A DNA stretch of 64,000 bases from UBA6522 sp965204155 (GCA_965204155.1 OZ241971.1:2914001-2978000); one strand, 5' to 3'. Positions 25,532 through 34,721 are shown, numbered from the stretch's first letter. Notes: generated from the letters alone by a model not told the origin. Numbers and translations are program-made.

Positions 25532-26305
25532 ATGCTCCGTCGAAAACAGCACATCATGCAGTTGAAATTGCGCATCGGGATCGCTGCCCTGGCCGGTGCT
25601 GTCATGGCGCTGCTAACAGTCACGGATGCCCACGCGCAGTTCGGTCGACGCTGGCAAATCGAGCAAAACAACCCTCCGGCCACCGAGTTGATCGTTGCCC
25701 GCTGGCGTTTCGGAACCAACGGCGCCATCGGGCACATGGGCTGGGCCCACAACTACCCCAACTCCGACGAGAACTTCAACGAGTTCATCGAGCAATCCAC
25801 CGGCATCGACATCCAGGTGCTGTCGTACCGCATCGTGGACCTGGGGAGCGAGGAGGTCTTCGAGTACCCGTTCGCCTACGTCTCCGAGCCTGGCGAGATG
25901 GAGCTGACAGACCAGGAGGTCGAGAATTTCCGGCAGTTCATCGAACGGGGCGGATTCGTGCTGATGGACGACTTCGACGGCTCGTGGCAAATGGCGACCA
26001 TGCGATCGGAGGTTGCGCGCGTCTTTCCCGACCGTCCGTTCATAACGCTGGAACCGAATCACCCCCTCTTCAAGGCGCATTTCGACCTCTATGATCTCAA
26101 CGGAATGTCGCCCTACGTGCCGGGAGGCAACATCACCTACTACGGGATCCTGAACGACGCCGGCGACGTGGTCATAGCGGCGGGCCACAATAACGACCTG
26201 GCGAACTTCTGGGATTGGTACGATCAGGCGCGCATGCCGCTGGAACCCGCTGCGGACGCATTTCGGCTCGGCATCAATTTCGTCGTCTGGTCAATGACCC
26301 ATTAG
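25532..26305 (+). CDS. Exported DUF4159-type protein
   Basis: This 257-residue protein has a signal peptide whose hydrophobic core is AALAGAVMALLTV, with cleavage near AHAQF. The mature part fits DUF4159: FEYPFAYVSEPGEMELTDQE, then RQFIERGGFVLMDDFDGSWQ, and a closing aromatic-rich segment. DUF4159 has a glutamine-amidotransferase-like fold and is usually found as the C-terminal part of large membrane proteins beside MoxR and vWA genes. Here it stands alone as a periplasmic protein. Two starts are possible, ATG 25532 and ATG 25556, and neither has a Shine-Dalgarno. It precedes the TonB receptor by 115 bases. The 136 bases before it hold no recognised feature. Confidence 0.75.
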   Translation: MLRRKQHIMQLKLRIGIAALAGAVMALLTVTDAHAQFGRRWQIEQNNPPATELIVARWRFGTNGAIGHMGWAHNYPNSDENFNEFIEQSTGIDIQVLSYRIVDLGSEEVFEYPFAYVSEPGEMELTDQEVENFRQFIERGGFVLMDDFDGSWQMATMRSEVARVFPDRPFITLEPNHPLFKAHFDLYDLNGMSPYVPGGNITYYGILNDAGDVVIAAGHNNDLANFWDWYDQARMPLEPAADAFRLGINFVVWSMTH

Positions 26306-26420
26306 CGCCAATATCCATTGATTCGGCGCTTGCCGGTCCGGCTGCGGCGCGTAAACTACGGTTTTTCGCGACAGCCGCCGGGTTCCACCCCCGCTGCGGT
26401 TCCGATGGAGTTCGAGATTC

Positions 26421-28958
26421 ATGCGTATCCGTGGGCAACTCTTGAGCCGCCGGCGGGCGGTGGAAGGCGCCGTATTCGTCGCCGGCCACGCTCGGCAGAT
26501 CGTGCTTCTCGCCGCGCTTGCCTGGGTGTCCGGCGCTGCTGCCCAGGAATCGGCCGGGGGACCTGTCGAAGAAGTCGTGGTCGTCGGCGATCTCGGCAGT
26601 CTGCCCGACGAGGACGTGCAATCCGTCTTCGGCTTCGGCAAGTCGCTGCTGTATACGCCCAGGTCCGCCTCCACGGTCAGCGAAGAAATGATGGCCCGCT
26701 TTGACATGCGCGACATCGACGAGTTGATCGCGGTGGCGCCGGGCAGTTTCACGCAATCTTTCTTCGGCGTCGCCGGGTCACTGGATATCCGGGGCACGCC
26801 GGGGGAGACGTACTTCCGGGGGGTCAGGCGCCTCGACAACCCCGGCAATTACCCGACGCCCATCGGCGCGTCCGACCGCATCGATATCGTCCGCGGACCG
26901 GCGTCGCCCATTTACGGACCCGCCAAGATCGGCGGGTACCTGAACTTCAACCCCAAGTCCGCCAGGGTCGAGGAGACCGGCGGATTCGTCGACGGCACCA
27001 CGGGCGCCGTGGGCCTGGGTTCCGGTAGCTGGGACAAGCGGATTCTTACCGCCGAAGTCGGTGGCCCGGCCCGCCTGGGGGATCGGGACATCGGCTACTA
27101 TCTTTACTCCGAGTTCGAGAATTCGGGCAGCTACTACCGCAACAGCGGTGTCCGCCAGACTCTGTTGCAAGCGTCTTTCGACGCCAACGCAGGCGAACGG
27201 CTCAACCTGGAGTTCGGCGGCATGTATCACGAATACACCGGCAACCAGATTGCCGGCTGGAATCGCCTGACCCAGGAACTGGTGGACCACGGCACCTATG
27301 TTACCGGCCAGCCGCTGCCGCTGGATACGGACGGCGACGGCATGATTTCCCACCAGGAGTTCGACATCGACGGCGACGGCTTCACCGACCTGAACCCGTT
27401 TGCCGCCGGACTGGTCCCGGGCAGCCCCGAAGCTCTCGACCCCGGCGACCCCGGCGACGGCGTCTGCTCCATCGGCGACACGAGCCTCTTCGGGTGCACG
27501 CCCGAGCTGTTGCGCCTGGTCGATGTGGGCCGGGCCACGCTCGACGGTAGCCAGGTTCTGGTCGCGCCGGACGACGTCGTCGCGAACGACGTGCTCACGC
27601 TCTACTTCGATGCCGTCCTGAGTCCCGTTGCCGGGGGATGGGAGTGGACCAACCAGCTGTTTTACGAGGCCTACGACAACCTCAACGAGAACGCGTACGG
27701 ATTCTCGCAGTTCCACGACACGTGGGTGATCGAGGACAAGCTCGTGGCGGCCAATTCCTGGCGGACAGGCGGCGCAACGGTTTCCGTGCAACTCTCGCCG
27801 TCACTGCGCTATACCAACTTTGACCACGGCGACGATTATACCAACGAGTATTTCGACCGGCGCGACCTCACCCGTCCATCCGGACCGCTGGATGCCCGGC
27901 TGCTGGCCACACGTATTGACGGCGACTACACCGAATACTACATCGGCGACTACCTCGATCTGGGGTTGGCCGCCCTGGCGGACGTGACCTGGGACAACGG
28001 GTTCAGTGCACTGGCCGGCGTTCGCTACGACACGATCGACATGGAGAGCCGCCAGCCGGTGCACAAGCTCCTGCTGGCCAGTTCCAACAACTTCTGCGCG
28101 CCTCCCGACGATTCCTGCGTTCGGGTTGCGGCGGCGGACCGATTCGGCGGTTTCTCTTGGACGCTCAGCATCAGTTACGACAGCCGCCCCGGACTGATTC
28201 CCTACGCGACCGTCTCAAGGCAGTCCACTGTCATCGCGGGGCAGGGAGCGGAGATCACCACGGACAACATCGCCGGCGGCGGCGCGTTCGATGTCTCCAG
28301 GCTTCACGAGATCGGCCTCAAGGGCAGCTTGCTGAATAACTCCCTGTACTTTGCCTTGTCCTTCTACGAGCAACAGCGAACCGACTTCTCGGCCCAGGCC
28401 ACGGTGACCAACCAGGCGTCGCAGACCGAGGGCGCGGAGTTCGAGATGCGCTGGGTCGCCAGCGAGAAGTTGCTGTTCACGCTGGGCTATTCCGACATGG
28501 AAGTGGTCAACCTCAATACGCTGGAAGCCGGTTCGCGCTTCAGTTTCATCGGCGCCGATGACATTCCGGGCGTGGCCCCCGAAGCCATCTACGGCGGTAC
28601 CCTGGGCGGCGCCGTGATCCGTCCGGGAAGGCAAGGCGCCCGCCGCGCCGGCATGCCCCGGAACATCGCCTCGTTGACCGCCACCTACGACTTCGGCAAC
28701 GGCGTGGCGGTCAGCGGCAGCGCCGTCGACGTGGATGCCGTCCATTCGGGGTTCTCCAACTCCGTGAAGTTGCCCGCCTATACGCTCATCAACGCCGGCC
28801 TGATTGTCGAGGCGGGGAACTGGACATTCAGCGCGGCGGCCAAGAACCTGACCGACGAACGCTATTTCAGGGCGAACTTCCCGAATCTCTTCGGCGGAGT
28901 CATCGTGCTGCCCGAACTGCCGCGCAACTACCAGGCTCGCGTACAGTATCGCTGGTAG
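26421..28958 (+). CDS. TonB-dependent outer-membrane receptor with EF-hand-like insert
   Basis: An 845-residue receptor with a long signal region ending near AAAQESA. A TonB-box-like VEEVVVVGD comes next, then a plug domain (SASTVSEEMMARFDMRDIDE, GTPGETYFRGVRR, RIDIVRGPASPIYGPAKIGG) and a beta-barrel finishing in NYQARVQYRW, whose terminal aromatic is the outer-membrane insertion signal. Around residues 300-325 is DTDGDGMISHQE, which satisfies the EF-hand calcium-loop pattern (D1, D3, D5, G6, I8, E12), followed at once by DIDGDGFTDLNP, a half-site of the same type. This lies in what should be an extracellular loop. Such receptors import siderophores, vitamin B12, glycans or peptides; the ligand is unknown. 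It is convergent with the esterase gene. Confidence 0.9.
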   Translation: MRIRGQLLSRRRAVEGAVFVAGHARQIVLLAALAWVSGAAAQESAGGPVEEVVVVGDLGSLPDEDVQSVFGFGKSLLYTPRSASTVSEEMMARFDMRDIDELIAVAPGSFTQSFFGVAGSLDIRGTPGETYFRGVRRLDNPGNYPTPIGASDRIDIVRGPASPIYGPAKIGGYLNFNPKSARVEETGGFVDGTTGAVGLGSGSWDKRILTAEVGGPARLGDRDIGYYLYSEFENSGSYYRNSGVRQTLLQASFDANAGERLNLEFGGMYHEYTGNQIAGWNRLTQELVDHGTYVTGQPLPLDTDGDGMISHQEFDIDGDGFTDLNPFAAGLVPGSPEALDPGDPGDGVCSIGDTSLFGCTPELLRLVDVGRATLDGSQVLVAPDDVVANDVLTLYFDAVLSPVAGGWEWTNQLFYEAYDNLNENAYGFSQFHDTWVIEDKLVAANSWRTGGATVSVQLSPSLRYTNFDHGDDYTNEYFDRRDLTRPSGPLDARLLATRIDGDYTEYYIGDYLDLGLAALADVTWDNGFSALAGVRYDTIDMESRQPVHKLLLASSNNFCAPPDDSCVRVAAADRFGGFSWTLSISYDSRPGLIPYATVSRQSTVIAGQGAEITTDNIAGGGAFDVSRLHEIGLKGSLLNNSLYFALSFYEQQRTDFSAQATVTNQASQTEGAEFEMRWVASEKLLFTLGYSDMEVVNLNTLEAGSRFSFIGADDIPGVAPEAIYGGTLGGAVIRPGRQGARRAGMPRNIASLTATYDFGNGVAVSGSAVDVDAVHSGFSNSVKLPAYTLINAGLIVEAGNWTFSAAAKNLTDERYFRANFPNLFGGVIVLPELPRNYQARVQYRW

Positions 28959-28988
28959 GTCGCCGAAACGGCATGCCTGCGAACGCGG

Positions 28989-30032
28989 TCAGGGCGCGGC
29001 CGCCTCCGGCGGTCCGAGGGCAATCGAACGCACGAACTGCAGGATGGCCGCGCTGACCTGCGTATCCTGCGTACCGATACTTATGTTCGGCGAGTAGTGG
29101 TTGTGGCTGATCAACTGGACCACTCGTGGCATGCTGCCCGACTTCTCGGTCACCTCGGCCACCAGCTCCACCATGGATTGTTCGGTTCCTGGATTATCGA
29201 ATTCCGAGATGGTGAGCATGATGGGAATATCGGTCCGTTCGACGTTGCCGACAGTCGATATATGCGGCCATCGCGACAGATCCTCGCCGAAGTAGGCCAG
29301 GCGGTTCTCGGAGGGTGCGTCCGCGTCGGCGCCGTAGCCGCCCGAGATCAGGATCACGCCGGCGGCGGCGGGAATGCCAGGCTCCAACACGTCCGGCCTG
29401 AAAGCATACGTGGCTGCGTGGGAAGCGGCCGCCGACTTGCCGATGACGAAGATCTTGTCGGGGTCGCCGCCGTAACCGGCAATATTGTCCTTGACCCAGG
29501 CTACCGCGTTGCCCACGTCATTGGCGCCGTCGGGCCACTTCGCATCCGGGATGAGACGGTAGGTGGCATTGACGCCGACCAGGCCCAGGCTCGCAAAGTA
29601 GTCGGCCACGTTGCGGTTGCCGTCCTTGTTGCCGCGGACGAAACCGCCGCCGTGGAAATACATCACCACCGGCCTGGCGTCGTCGTCGTTGCGCCGCGTA
29701 TCGATGTGGACATCGAGCAGGTTTCGCTCGTGCGGTCCGTAGGCGATATTGGCGGTGACTTCGATCTCGTCCAGTTCGTAGGTCCTCGGTTGGTCGGCGT
29801 AGAGCCCCGACGTCTCCGCTGCCGCCACACCCTCCTCGGTGACTCGCCTGATCGCAGCGGCGAGTTCCGCCGGCATGCTGTCGCCGGTGCGTTTCGCTTC
29901 CCGGCATACCTGTTCGTCATCCGTGGTATGTGGATCGCACAGGAAGGCTCCTTCGGACGATGCAATCATGGGAAGGATTGCACCGAGGGCGAACAGGACG
30001 GGGAGCGCGATGGATGGGTTGTGGCGGGACAT
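28989..30032 (-). CDS. Exported alpha/beta-hydrolase esterase
   Basis: This 347-residue precursor has a signal peptide (ALPVLFALGAILPMIASSEG) and an alpha/beta-hydrolase core of the hormone-sensitive-lipase type. YFHGGGFVRGNKDGNRN gives the oxyanion hole (HGGG), GKSAAASHAATYA holds the nucleophilic Ser in place of the commoner GDSAG, and the C-terminal region has SEFDNPGT and SHNHYSPN with candidate catalytic Asp and His. The ATG at 30032 follows GAGG at a suitable distance; the frame starting at 30089 is rejected. It probably hydrolyses esters or lactones outside the cytoplasm. It is convergent with the TonB receptor and on the same strand as cysK, 97 bases away. Confidence 0.85.
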   Translation of the reverse strand: MSRHNPSIALPVLFALGAILPMIASSEGAFLCDPHTTDDEQVCREAKRTGDSMPAELAAAIRRVTEEGVAAAETSGLYADQPRTYELDEIEVTANIAYGPHERNLLDVHIDTRRNDDDARPVVMYFHGGGFVRGNKDGNRNVADYFASLGLVGVNATYRLIPDAKWPDGANDVGNAVAWVKDNIAGYGGDPDKIFVIGKSAAASHAATYAFRPDVLEPGIPAAAGVILISGGYGADADAPSENRLAYFGEDLSRWPHISTVGNVERTDIPIMLTISEFDNPGTEQSMVELVAEVTEKSGSMPRVVQLISHNHYSPNISIGTQDTQVSAAILQFVRSIALGPPEAAAP

Positions 30033-30129
30033 GGCGATTCCTCTGTACTTGTTGTGGTCAGCCCGAAACCGATACGGCGACTGAATCACCGCGATTCGGT
30101 GTCCGGTGCTATACCTATATAGTTTAGCG

Positions 30130-31131
30130 CTACTTGAACCAGTCAGGCACCGGCAGGCCCTTCGAGGCGAGAAATGCCGGATTGTAGAGCTTGGACTCGT
30201 AGCGTTGTCCGGAGTCGCATAGCACGGTCACGACGGTCTTGCCGGGACCCAGGGCCTTCGCCAGGCGAATCGCGCCGGCCACGTTGATGCCGCTGGAACC
30301 GCCGAGCAGCAGGCCTTCGTCCCGGAGCAGGTCGAAGCATACCGGCAGCATCTCCTCGTCGGGTATGCGGAACGCATCGTCGATCCTCGCCCCCTCCAGA
30401 TTGCCGGTCACACGGCCCTGGCCGATGCCTTCTGAAATTGAATCCCCTTCGGATGCCAGCACGCCGGTCTTGATCCAGCTATAGATTGCGGCCCCCATGG
30501 GATCGGCTGCCGCGGTGACGATGTTCGGGTTCTTGCGTTTCAGAAACTCGCTGACGCCTGCCAGCGTACCGCCGGTACCGACCGCGCAAATGAAGCCATC
30601 GACGGTGCCGTTGGTCTGCTCCCAGATCTCCGGTGCGGTGCTCACCTCGTGCCCTTCCCGGTTGGCGACATTGTCCCACTGGTTGGCGTAGAGCACGCCG
30701 TGGGGTTCCGTTTCAGCAAGTTCCGCCGCCGTTCGCTCGGCGATGTGGACGTAATTGTTCGGGTTTCGATACGGCACGGCCGGCACTTCCCGAAGTTCCG
30801 CCCCGCACAGCCGTAACGCATCCTTCTTTTCCTGGCTTTGCGTATCCGGCATGAGGATCAGCGTCCGGTAGCCTCTGGCATTCCCCACCAGGGCCAGGCC
30901 GATACCCGTGTTGCCCGCAGTGCCTTCCACGATCAGTCCGCCCGGTTCCAGGACGCCGCGGCGCTCGGCATCCAGCACCATGTACTTGGCCGCCCGATCC
31001 TTCACGGACCCGCCGGGATTGAGAAACTCGGCCTTGCCGAGAATCGTGCAGCCTGTCATTTCGGATGCCTTGCGCAGCTTGATCAGGGGCGTATTGCCCA
31101 CCGAATCCACGAATCCGTCGCGAATGTCCAT
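30130..31131 (-). CDS. cysK: Cysteine synthase A (O-acetylserine sulfhydrylase)
   Basis: The 333-residue PLP enzyme condenses O-acetylserine with sulfide to give cysteine. Landmarks are DSVGNTPLIKLRKASE, the Schiff-base Lys in NPGGSVKDRAAKYM, the substrate loop EGTAGNTGIGLA (a T-A-G-N-T variant of the usual T-S-G-N-T), the phosphate-binding GTGGTLAGVSEFL, and the PLP nitrogen-binding Ser region GGSSGINVAGA. VCFDLLRDEGLLLG shows a slightly longer C-terminal region than in E. coli CysK. I chose ATG 31131 (MDIRDGFVDSVGNTPL), which matches family starts. A cystathionine beta-synthase activity is possible given the A-for-S change in the substrate loop and the nearby trans-sulfuration enzymes. Confidence 0.9.
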   Translation of the reverse strand: MDIRDGFVDSVGNTPLIKLRKASEMTGCTILGKAEFLNPGGSVKDRAAKYMVLDAERRGVLEPGGLIVEGTAGNTGIGLALVGNARGYRTLILMPDTQSQEKKDALRLCGAELREVPAVPYRNPNNYVHIAERTAAELAETEPHGVLYANQWDNVANREGHEVSTAPEIWEQTNGTVDGFICAVGTGGTLAGVSEFLKRKNPNIVTAAADPMGAAIYSWIKTGVLASEGDSISEGIGQGRVTGNLEGARIDDAFRIPDEEMLPVCFDLLRDEGLLLGGSSGINVAGAIRLAKALGPGKTVVTVLCDSGQRYESKLYNPAFLASKGLPVPDWFK

Positions 31132-31257
31132 ATCTGTTTTCCCAGGGGTGCCTGTGCCCATCGCCGGCGGATCAGGATGATCGGGCCGTCGCCGGCCGTG
31201 AACCCTGCGCAGGAAGCACCGGGTACCGGCCGACGGCGGGTGCGGCGCCGCTCTGCG

Positions 31258-31707
31258 TTACTCGGTGACCGTGATGGTGATGACCTCGGACACGATGGGC
31301 GGCAAGTGCGGTGTGTGCAGGTGATCGCCTACCACAAGCTGCAACGTGTGCTCGCCGGGTTCCAGCGTCAGTTCGGCTTCCGTCTGGCCGAGCCCGAAAT
31401 GCACCGACTGCTCGGTCTCGGGCAGCGGCAGGTTGAACGGCGGCATTTCATCCTCTCCCACGTCGACGAGCACGTGGTGGTGCCCTGTATCGTCAAACAC
31501 GATTCCCGCGGGGGCGACGCCGAGTCCGCGGAGTCCGAACCGCACCAGGACCGGGGAGGTGACGGTGTCGCCGTCGGCGGGAGACTGGAAGTAAACCTCC
31601 GCGCCTTCCGGCGCCGGCGTTCGCGGCATTTCGGGGATATCCTGCGCAAGGGTGGTAGCGGCGCCGGCGGATAGAAGCAGCCCGGCAATAAATGGTATGG
31701 TTCTCAT
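31258..31707 (-). CDS. Exported DUF4399-type protein
   Basis: This encodes 149 residues with a signal peptide (FIAGLLLSAGAATTLAQ) and one DUF4399 domain. The domain has FQSPADGDTVTSPVLVRFGL, DTGHHHVLVDV, SVHFGLGQTEAELTLEPGEH and LVVGDHLHTPHLPPIVSE. The dense conserved histidines (GHHH, VHFG, GDHLHTPH) suggest metal binding, perhaps copper, in the periplasm, but this is inference; the domain is functionally uncharacterised. AAGGA precedes the ATG at 31707. It is divergent from the lipoprotein gene that starts the large operon at 31889 and lies upstream of cysK on the same strand, 126 bases away. Confidence 0.83.
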   Translation of the reverse strand: MRTIPFIAGLLLSAGAATTLAQDIPEMPRTPAPEGAEVYFQSPADGDTVTSPVLVRFGLRGLGVAPAGIVFDDTGHHHVLVDVGEDEMPPFNLPLPETEQSVHFGLGQTEAELTLEPGEHTLQLVVGDHLHTPHLPPIVSEVITITVTE

Positions 31708-31832
31708 ATGTTGTTCCTTCAATGCGGTGATACCGATCTCGATGGTTCGATGAGTCAACGCACGGTCAACCACATCGTCACCGGTTGCGGGATTTTGGCA
31801 CAATACGAGAAGAATGTGCGCGAAGTGAACTT

Positions 31833-31861
31833 CTGTAGTCGCCAGGTTTCATAAACTACAG
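31833..31861. promoter_or_regulatory. Inverted repeat in the leader of the vWA/ExbB operon
   Basis: CTGTAGT (31833-31839) and ACTACAG (31855-31861) are perfect complements separated by 15 bases, 28 bases upstream of the first gene of the large operon. It could be an operator with half-sites two helical turns apart or a hairpin in the mRNA leader. No T-run follows, so it is not a terminator. Confidence 0.45.
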
Positions 31862-31888
31862 GAAGTATCGTTCTGTAAGGAGAGGACC

Positions 31889-33319
31889 ATGCGTCTCGGG
31901 AACATGCCACTCAGGTTGTTGTTGGTTTGCGCAGGCGCTGTACTCCTGTTGGGTTGCAAGAGCCAGTCAACCGTGCCCCCGCCCCCCAGCGGTGGGATGC
32001 CTTCCCCCAGCGGCGGGATGCCCTCGCCGAGCGGCGGGCAGCAATCCCCGAGCGGCGGGATGCCGTCTCCGAGTGGTGGTATGCCCTCGCCCAGCGGCGG
32101 AATGCCTTCCCCGAGTGGCGGGATGCCGTCTCCGAGTGGTGGTATGCCCTCGCCCAGCGGCGGAATGCCTTCCCCGAGTGGCGGGATGCCGTCTCCGAGT
32201 GGTGGTATGCCCTCGCCCAGCGGCGGAATGCCTTCCCCGAGTGGCGGGATGCCGTCCCCGAGTGGCGGGATGCCGTCTCCGAGTGGTGGTATGCCCTCGC
32301 CCAGTGGTGGAATGCCCTCCCCGAGCGGTGGGATGCCTTCGCCCAGTGGCGGGATGCCGTCTCCGAGTGGTGGTATGCCTTCGCCCAGCGGCGGATTCCC
32401 TTCCCCCAGCGGTGACGGTCCCCAAGGCTCCCAGGCGGGTGGTCAGAGTGACGGTGCTGCCGGTCAGTCGGGCGGTCAGCAGGGCGATTCGCAGGGCCAG
32501 GACGGAACCGGCGACGGTCAGGGCGGAGACTCGCGTCAGGCCGGCGGTCAGGGTGAGGACGGTCAGGGCGCCGGCGGCGGCGGCCAGGAAGGTGGCGGCC
32601 AGGACGGAACGGGCGACGGTATGGGCGGAGATTCCCGCCAGGCCGGCGGTCCGGGCGAGGATGGTCAGGGTGCCGGCGGCGACGGTCAGGAAGGTGTCCA
32701 GGCCGGCGGTCAGGGCGCCGGCGGCGACGGCACGGAAGGTGACGGCACGGAAGGTGACGGCGGCCAGGGTGGCGACTCCCGCCAGGCTGGAGGCACGGAG
32801 ACCGGCGACGGCGGGTTCGGCGGCGGTGACGAGGGAGCCGGTGGCGAGCAGGGCGGCTGGCCCGGCGGCGGTGCCGGCGGCACGGGTACGGCGGGCCGCG
32901 CCTCCGAGGCGGAAGGCATATTCAACGAATCCCTGGAAGACTTTGACGCAATCATGGGCGCGGAGCAGGAGGCCATCGCCAGAGGCGGCATCGGCTCGGC
33001 CGCCGATGAAGGCTTCGGCGGCACAGGCGTGCCCGGTGGAGACGGATCCATCCTCGGCGGTGGCGCCGATGGCGGCGGCAACGTGACCACCGGCGGTTCC
33101 GCCGGCGGTGGTGACGGCAGCGACCCTGCCAGCGAGCGGCCGATCCTTGCGCGAGCCGAACTTCCGGAGGAAGCGCCGCCCCCCGTCGAGGGATGCGAAG
33201 ACACGGACAAGGTCGCCCGCCAGCTTTGCGAGGCGGCCACCAAGGAGGAGGATCCGCTGTTGCGGGCGGCCCTCTGGGATGAATACAACGAGTACAAGAA
33301 GATCATAGCTCTTCAATAG
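31889..33319 (+). CDS. Repeat-rich lipoprotein with PSGGMPS heptads
   Basis: The 476-residue precursor has a lipobox (LLLGC, Cys23). The mature protein opens with 20 tandem heptads of consensus PSGGMPS (residues 33-172; one is PSGGQQS and the last is PSGGFPS), an extended proline-rich stalk. Next come about 180 residues of Gly/Asp/Gln/Glu-rich sequence with imperfect repeats such as GGDSRQAGG and GEDGQGAGG. The last 130 residues look folded: FNESLEDFDAIMGAEQEA, then a closing helix pair with two Cys (GCEDTDKVARQLCEAATKEE). AAGGAGAGG lies before ATG 31889. This is the first gene of the ten-gene operon. It is presumably a surface or periplasm-spanning spacer. The low-complexity DNA can expand or contract in steps of 21 bases without a frameshift. 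Confidence 0.82.
   Translation: MRLGNMPLRLLLVCAGAVLLLGCKSQSTVPPPPSGGMPSPSGGMPSPSGGQQSPSGGMPSPSGGMPSPSGGMPSPSGGMPSPSGGMPSPSGGMPSPSGGMPSPSGGMPSPSGGMPSPSGGMPSPSGGMPSPSGGMPSPSGGMPSPSGGMPSPSGGMPSPSGGMPSPSGGFPSPSGDGPQGSQAGGQSDGAAGQSGGQQGDSQGQDGTGDGQGGDSRQAGGQGEDGQGAGGGGQEGGGQDGTGDGMGGDSRQAGGPGEDGQGAGGDGQEGVQAGGQGAGGDGTEGDGTEGDGGQGGDSRQAGGTETGDGGFGGGDEGAGGEQGGWPGGGAGGTGTAGRASEAEGIFNESLEDFDAIMGAEQEAIARGGIGSAADEGFGGTGVPGGDGSILGGGADGGGNVTTGGSAGGGDGSDPASERPILARAELPEEAPPPVEGCEDTDKVARQLCEAATKEEDPLLRAALWDEYNEYKKIIALQ
31985..32404 (+). repeat. In-frame tandem repeat, 20 units of 21 bases
   Basis: The array encodes the PSGGMPS heptads. Inside it, a 63-base block of three heptads occurs three times in perfect register at 32063-32125, 32126-32188 and 32189-32251. 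This indicates recent slippage or unequal exchange on top of an older 21-base array. It is coding sequence, not a CRISPR array: there are no unique spacers. Confidence 0.93.
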
Positions 33320-33330
33320 GTGCGGCAGTC

Positions 33331-34668
33331 ATGAAAAGACTTGCATTCTTCGTATTGGGCGTCGGGCTGCTGGCGGGCTGCAGCAGCAACCAGGTGCTCA
33401 TCCCCCATACCGTCCAATTGGTGGCGGAAACCGAAACCGTTCCGGAAGACGAACTGCTCGACGTGGGCGTGGTGGTATTCGACCCCGGCGTTCCGGAAGG
33501 TGAAATCGAAAAGGAAATTCTGGAGGAGTTGCTGCGCGACGGTACTTTTGTGCATATCCGGCGCGCCGAAGCGCGGTACATGGCCGTTCACCTCCGGGAT
33601 ACCTTGCAGAGGAGCGGGCACTGGGGAGCCGTCTGGGCGACGCCCGGGGAGTCCGCGGCGGCGGATATCAATGTCACGGCCGAGATTCTGCATTCCGACG
33701 GCAGCCAATTGCGATTGCGGGTCCGCGCCGTCGATTCGACCGGCGAGGTCTGGGTCGAGGAAGAGTACTTCATGGAGACTGCTGCCGGCGCGTTCAACCG
33801 CCAGCAGTATCCGGGACTGGATCCCTATCAGGATGTCTTCAACCGGGTCGCCAACGATCTGGCCGCCGCCAAGGACGGGCTGTCATCCGACGACAAGCGC
33901 AATATCAGGACGGTTTCCCAGCTTCGATTCGCCGGCGAATTGAGTCCTGAAGCGTTCGGCGACTACGTCGTTCAGGCGCGCAACGGGCGCTATTCGCTGA
34001 GCCGGTTGCCCGCCGAAGACGATCCGCAGTTCGAACGAACCCAGTTGGTTCGCGACCGCGAGCACCTTTTCGTGGAGACGCTCAACGAACACTACGTCGA
34101 CTTCTACCAGAGCTCCCTGGAGCCCTATCACGGCTGGCGCGAATTCGCCCGCGAGGAGTCCATTGCCATCCGGGAGCTGCAGCGATCGAGCCGCTGGCGC
34201 ACCGGTCTGGGCATCGCGGGCATCCTCGCATCGGTGGTCTACGGCGTTAACAGCGACGGCGACTTTGCGGACCGCGTGGTGCGCGACTCGCTCATGTATA
34301 TGAGCATGGAAATGTTGCAAAGCGGCATGCTTCGCCGTCAGGAGAAGCAGTTGCACAGTTCGGCCCTCGAAGAGCTCTCGGTCGGTTTCGACGAGGAAGT
34401 CAAGCCCATGGTGGTGGAACTGGAGGGCGTACAGCATCGCTTTACGGGCACCGCCGCAGCCCAGTACGAGGACTGGCGGGACCTGCTGCGACAGATCTAC
34501 ATCGAGGAAACAGGCCTCGGCAGCATGGATGTCTACACGGAGGCGTTGCCGGAAGAGACGGTTTCGGAAGACCCTGAACCGGCTGACGTACCTGCCGAAG
34601 GCGCGGAGGGCGAGACAGATACCGCAGCGCTGCCCGATGCAGCCGCAGCGGTTCCCGCGGGAGCCTGA
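33331..34668 (+). CDS. Lipoprotein of the vWA/ExbB locus, unknown family
   Basis: This 445-residue precursor has a clear lipobox (VGLLAGCSSN, Cys17). Residues 40-200 read as an alternating alpha/beta domain (DVGVVVFDPGVPEGEIEKEI, then ADINVTAEILHSDG), which looks like a periplasmic solute- or partner-binding fold but matches no family I can name. Residues 200-370 are mainly helical, with a hydrophobic patch (LGIAGILASVVYGV) that could touch the membrane. The C-terminus is an acidic/alanine-rich tail. It starts 11 bases after the heptad lipoprotein, so the pair is co-translated in effect. Both being lipoproteins suggests an outer-membrane or periplasmic platform for the rest of the operon. Confidence 0.78.
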   Translation: MKRLAFFVLGVGLLAGCSSNQVLIPHTVQLVAETETVPEDELLDVGVVVFDPGVPEGEIEKEILEELLRDGTFVHIRRAEARYMAVHLRDTLQRSGHWGAVWATPGESAAADINVTAEILHSDGSQLRLRVRAVDSTGEVWVEEEYFMETAAGAFNRQQYPGLDPYQDVFNRVANDLAAAKDGLSSDDKRNIRTVSQLRFAGELSPEAFGDYVVQARNGRYSLSRLPAEDDPQFERTQLVRDREHLFVETLNEHYVDFYQSSLEPYHGWREFAREESIAIRELQRSSRWRTGLGIAGILASVVYGVNSDGDFADRVVRDSLMYMSMEMLQSGMLRRQEKQLHSSALEELSVGFDEEVKPMVVELEGVQHRFTGTAAAQYEDWRDLLRQIYIEETGLGSMDVYTEALPEETVSEDPEPADVPAEGAEGETDTAALPDAAAAVPAGA

Positions 34669-34721
34669 TCCAGAGGCGCGAGGACGGCGTCAGCGCCCCG
34701 GGCGTCGTCAGGCGAACCCCC

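Noticed and set aside
31985..32404. Regular repeat array resembling CRISPR
   Set aside because: There are no unique spacers, the repeat is in frame and coding, and no cas genes are nearby.
31967..33316. Long antisense and alternative-frame ORFs across the heptad lipoprotein gene (for example a 449-residue minus-strand frame)
   Set aside because: They are shadows of the GC-rich tandem repeat. They lack ribosome-binding sites and sensible composition, and the plus-strand frame has a signal peptide, lipobox and operon context.
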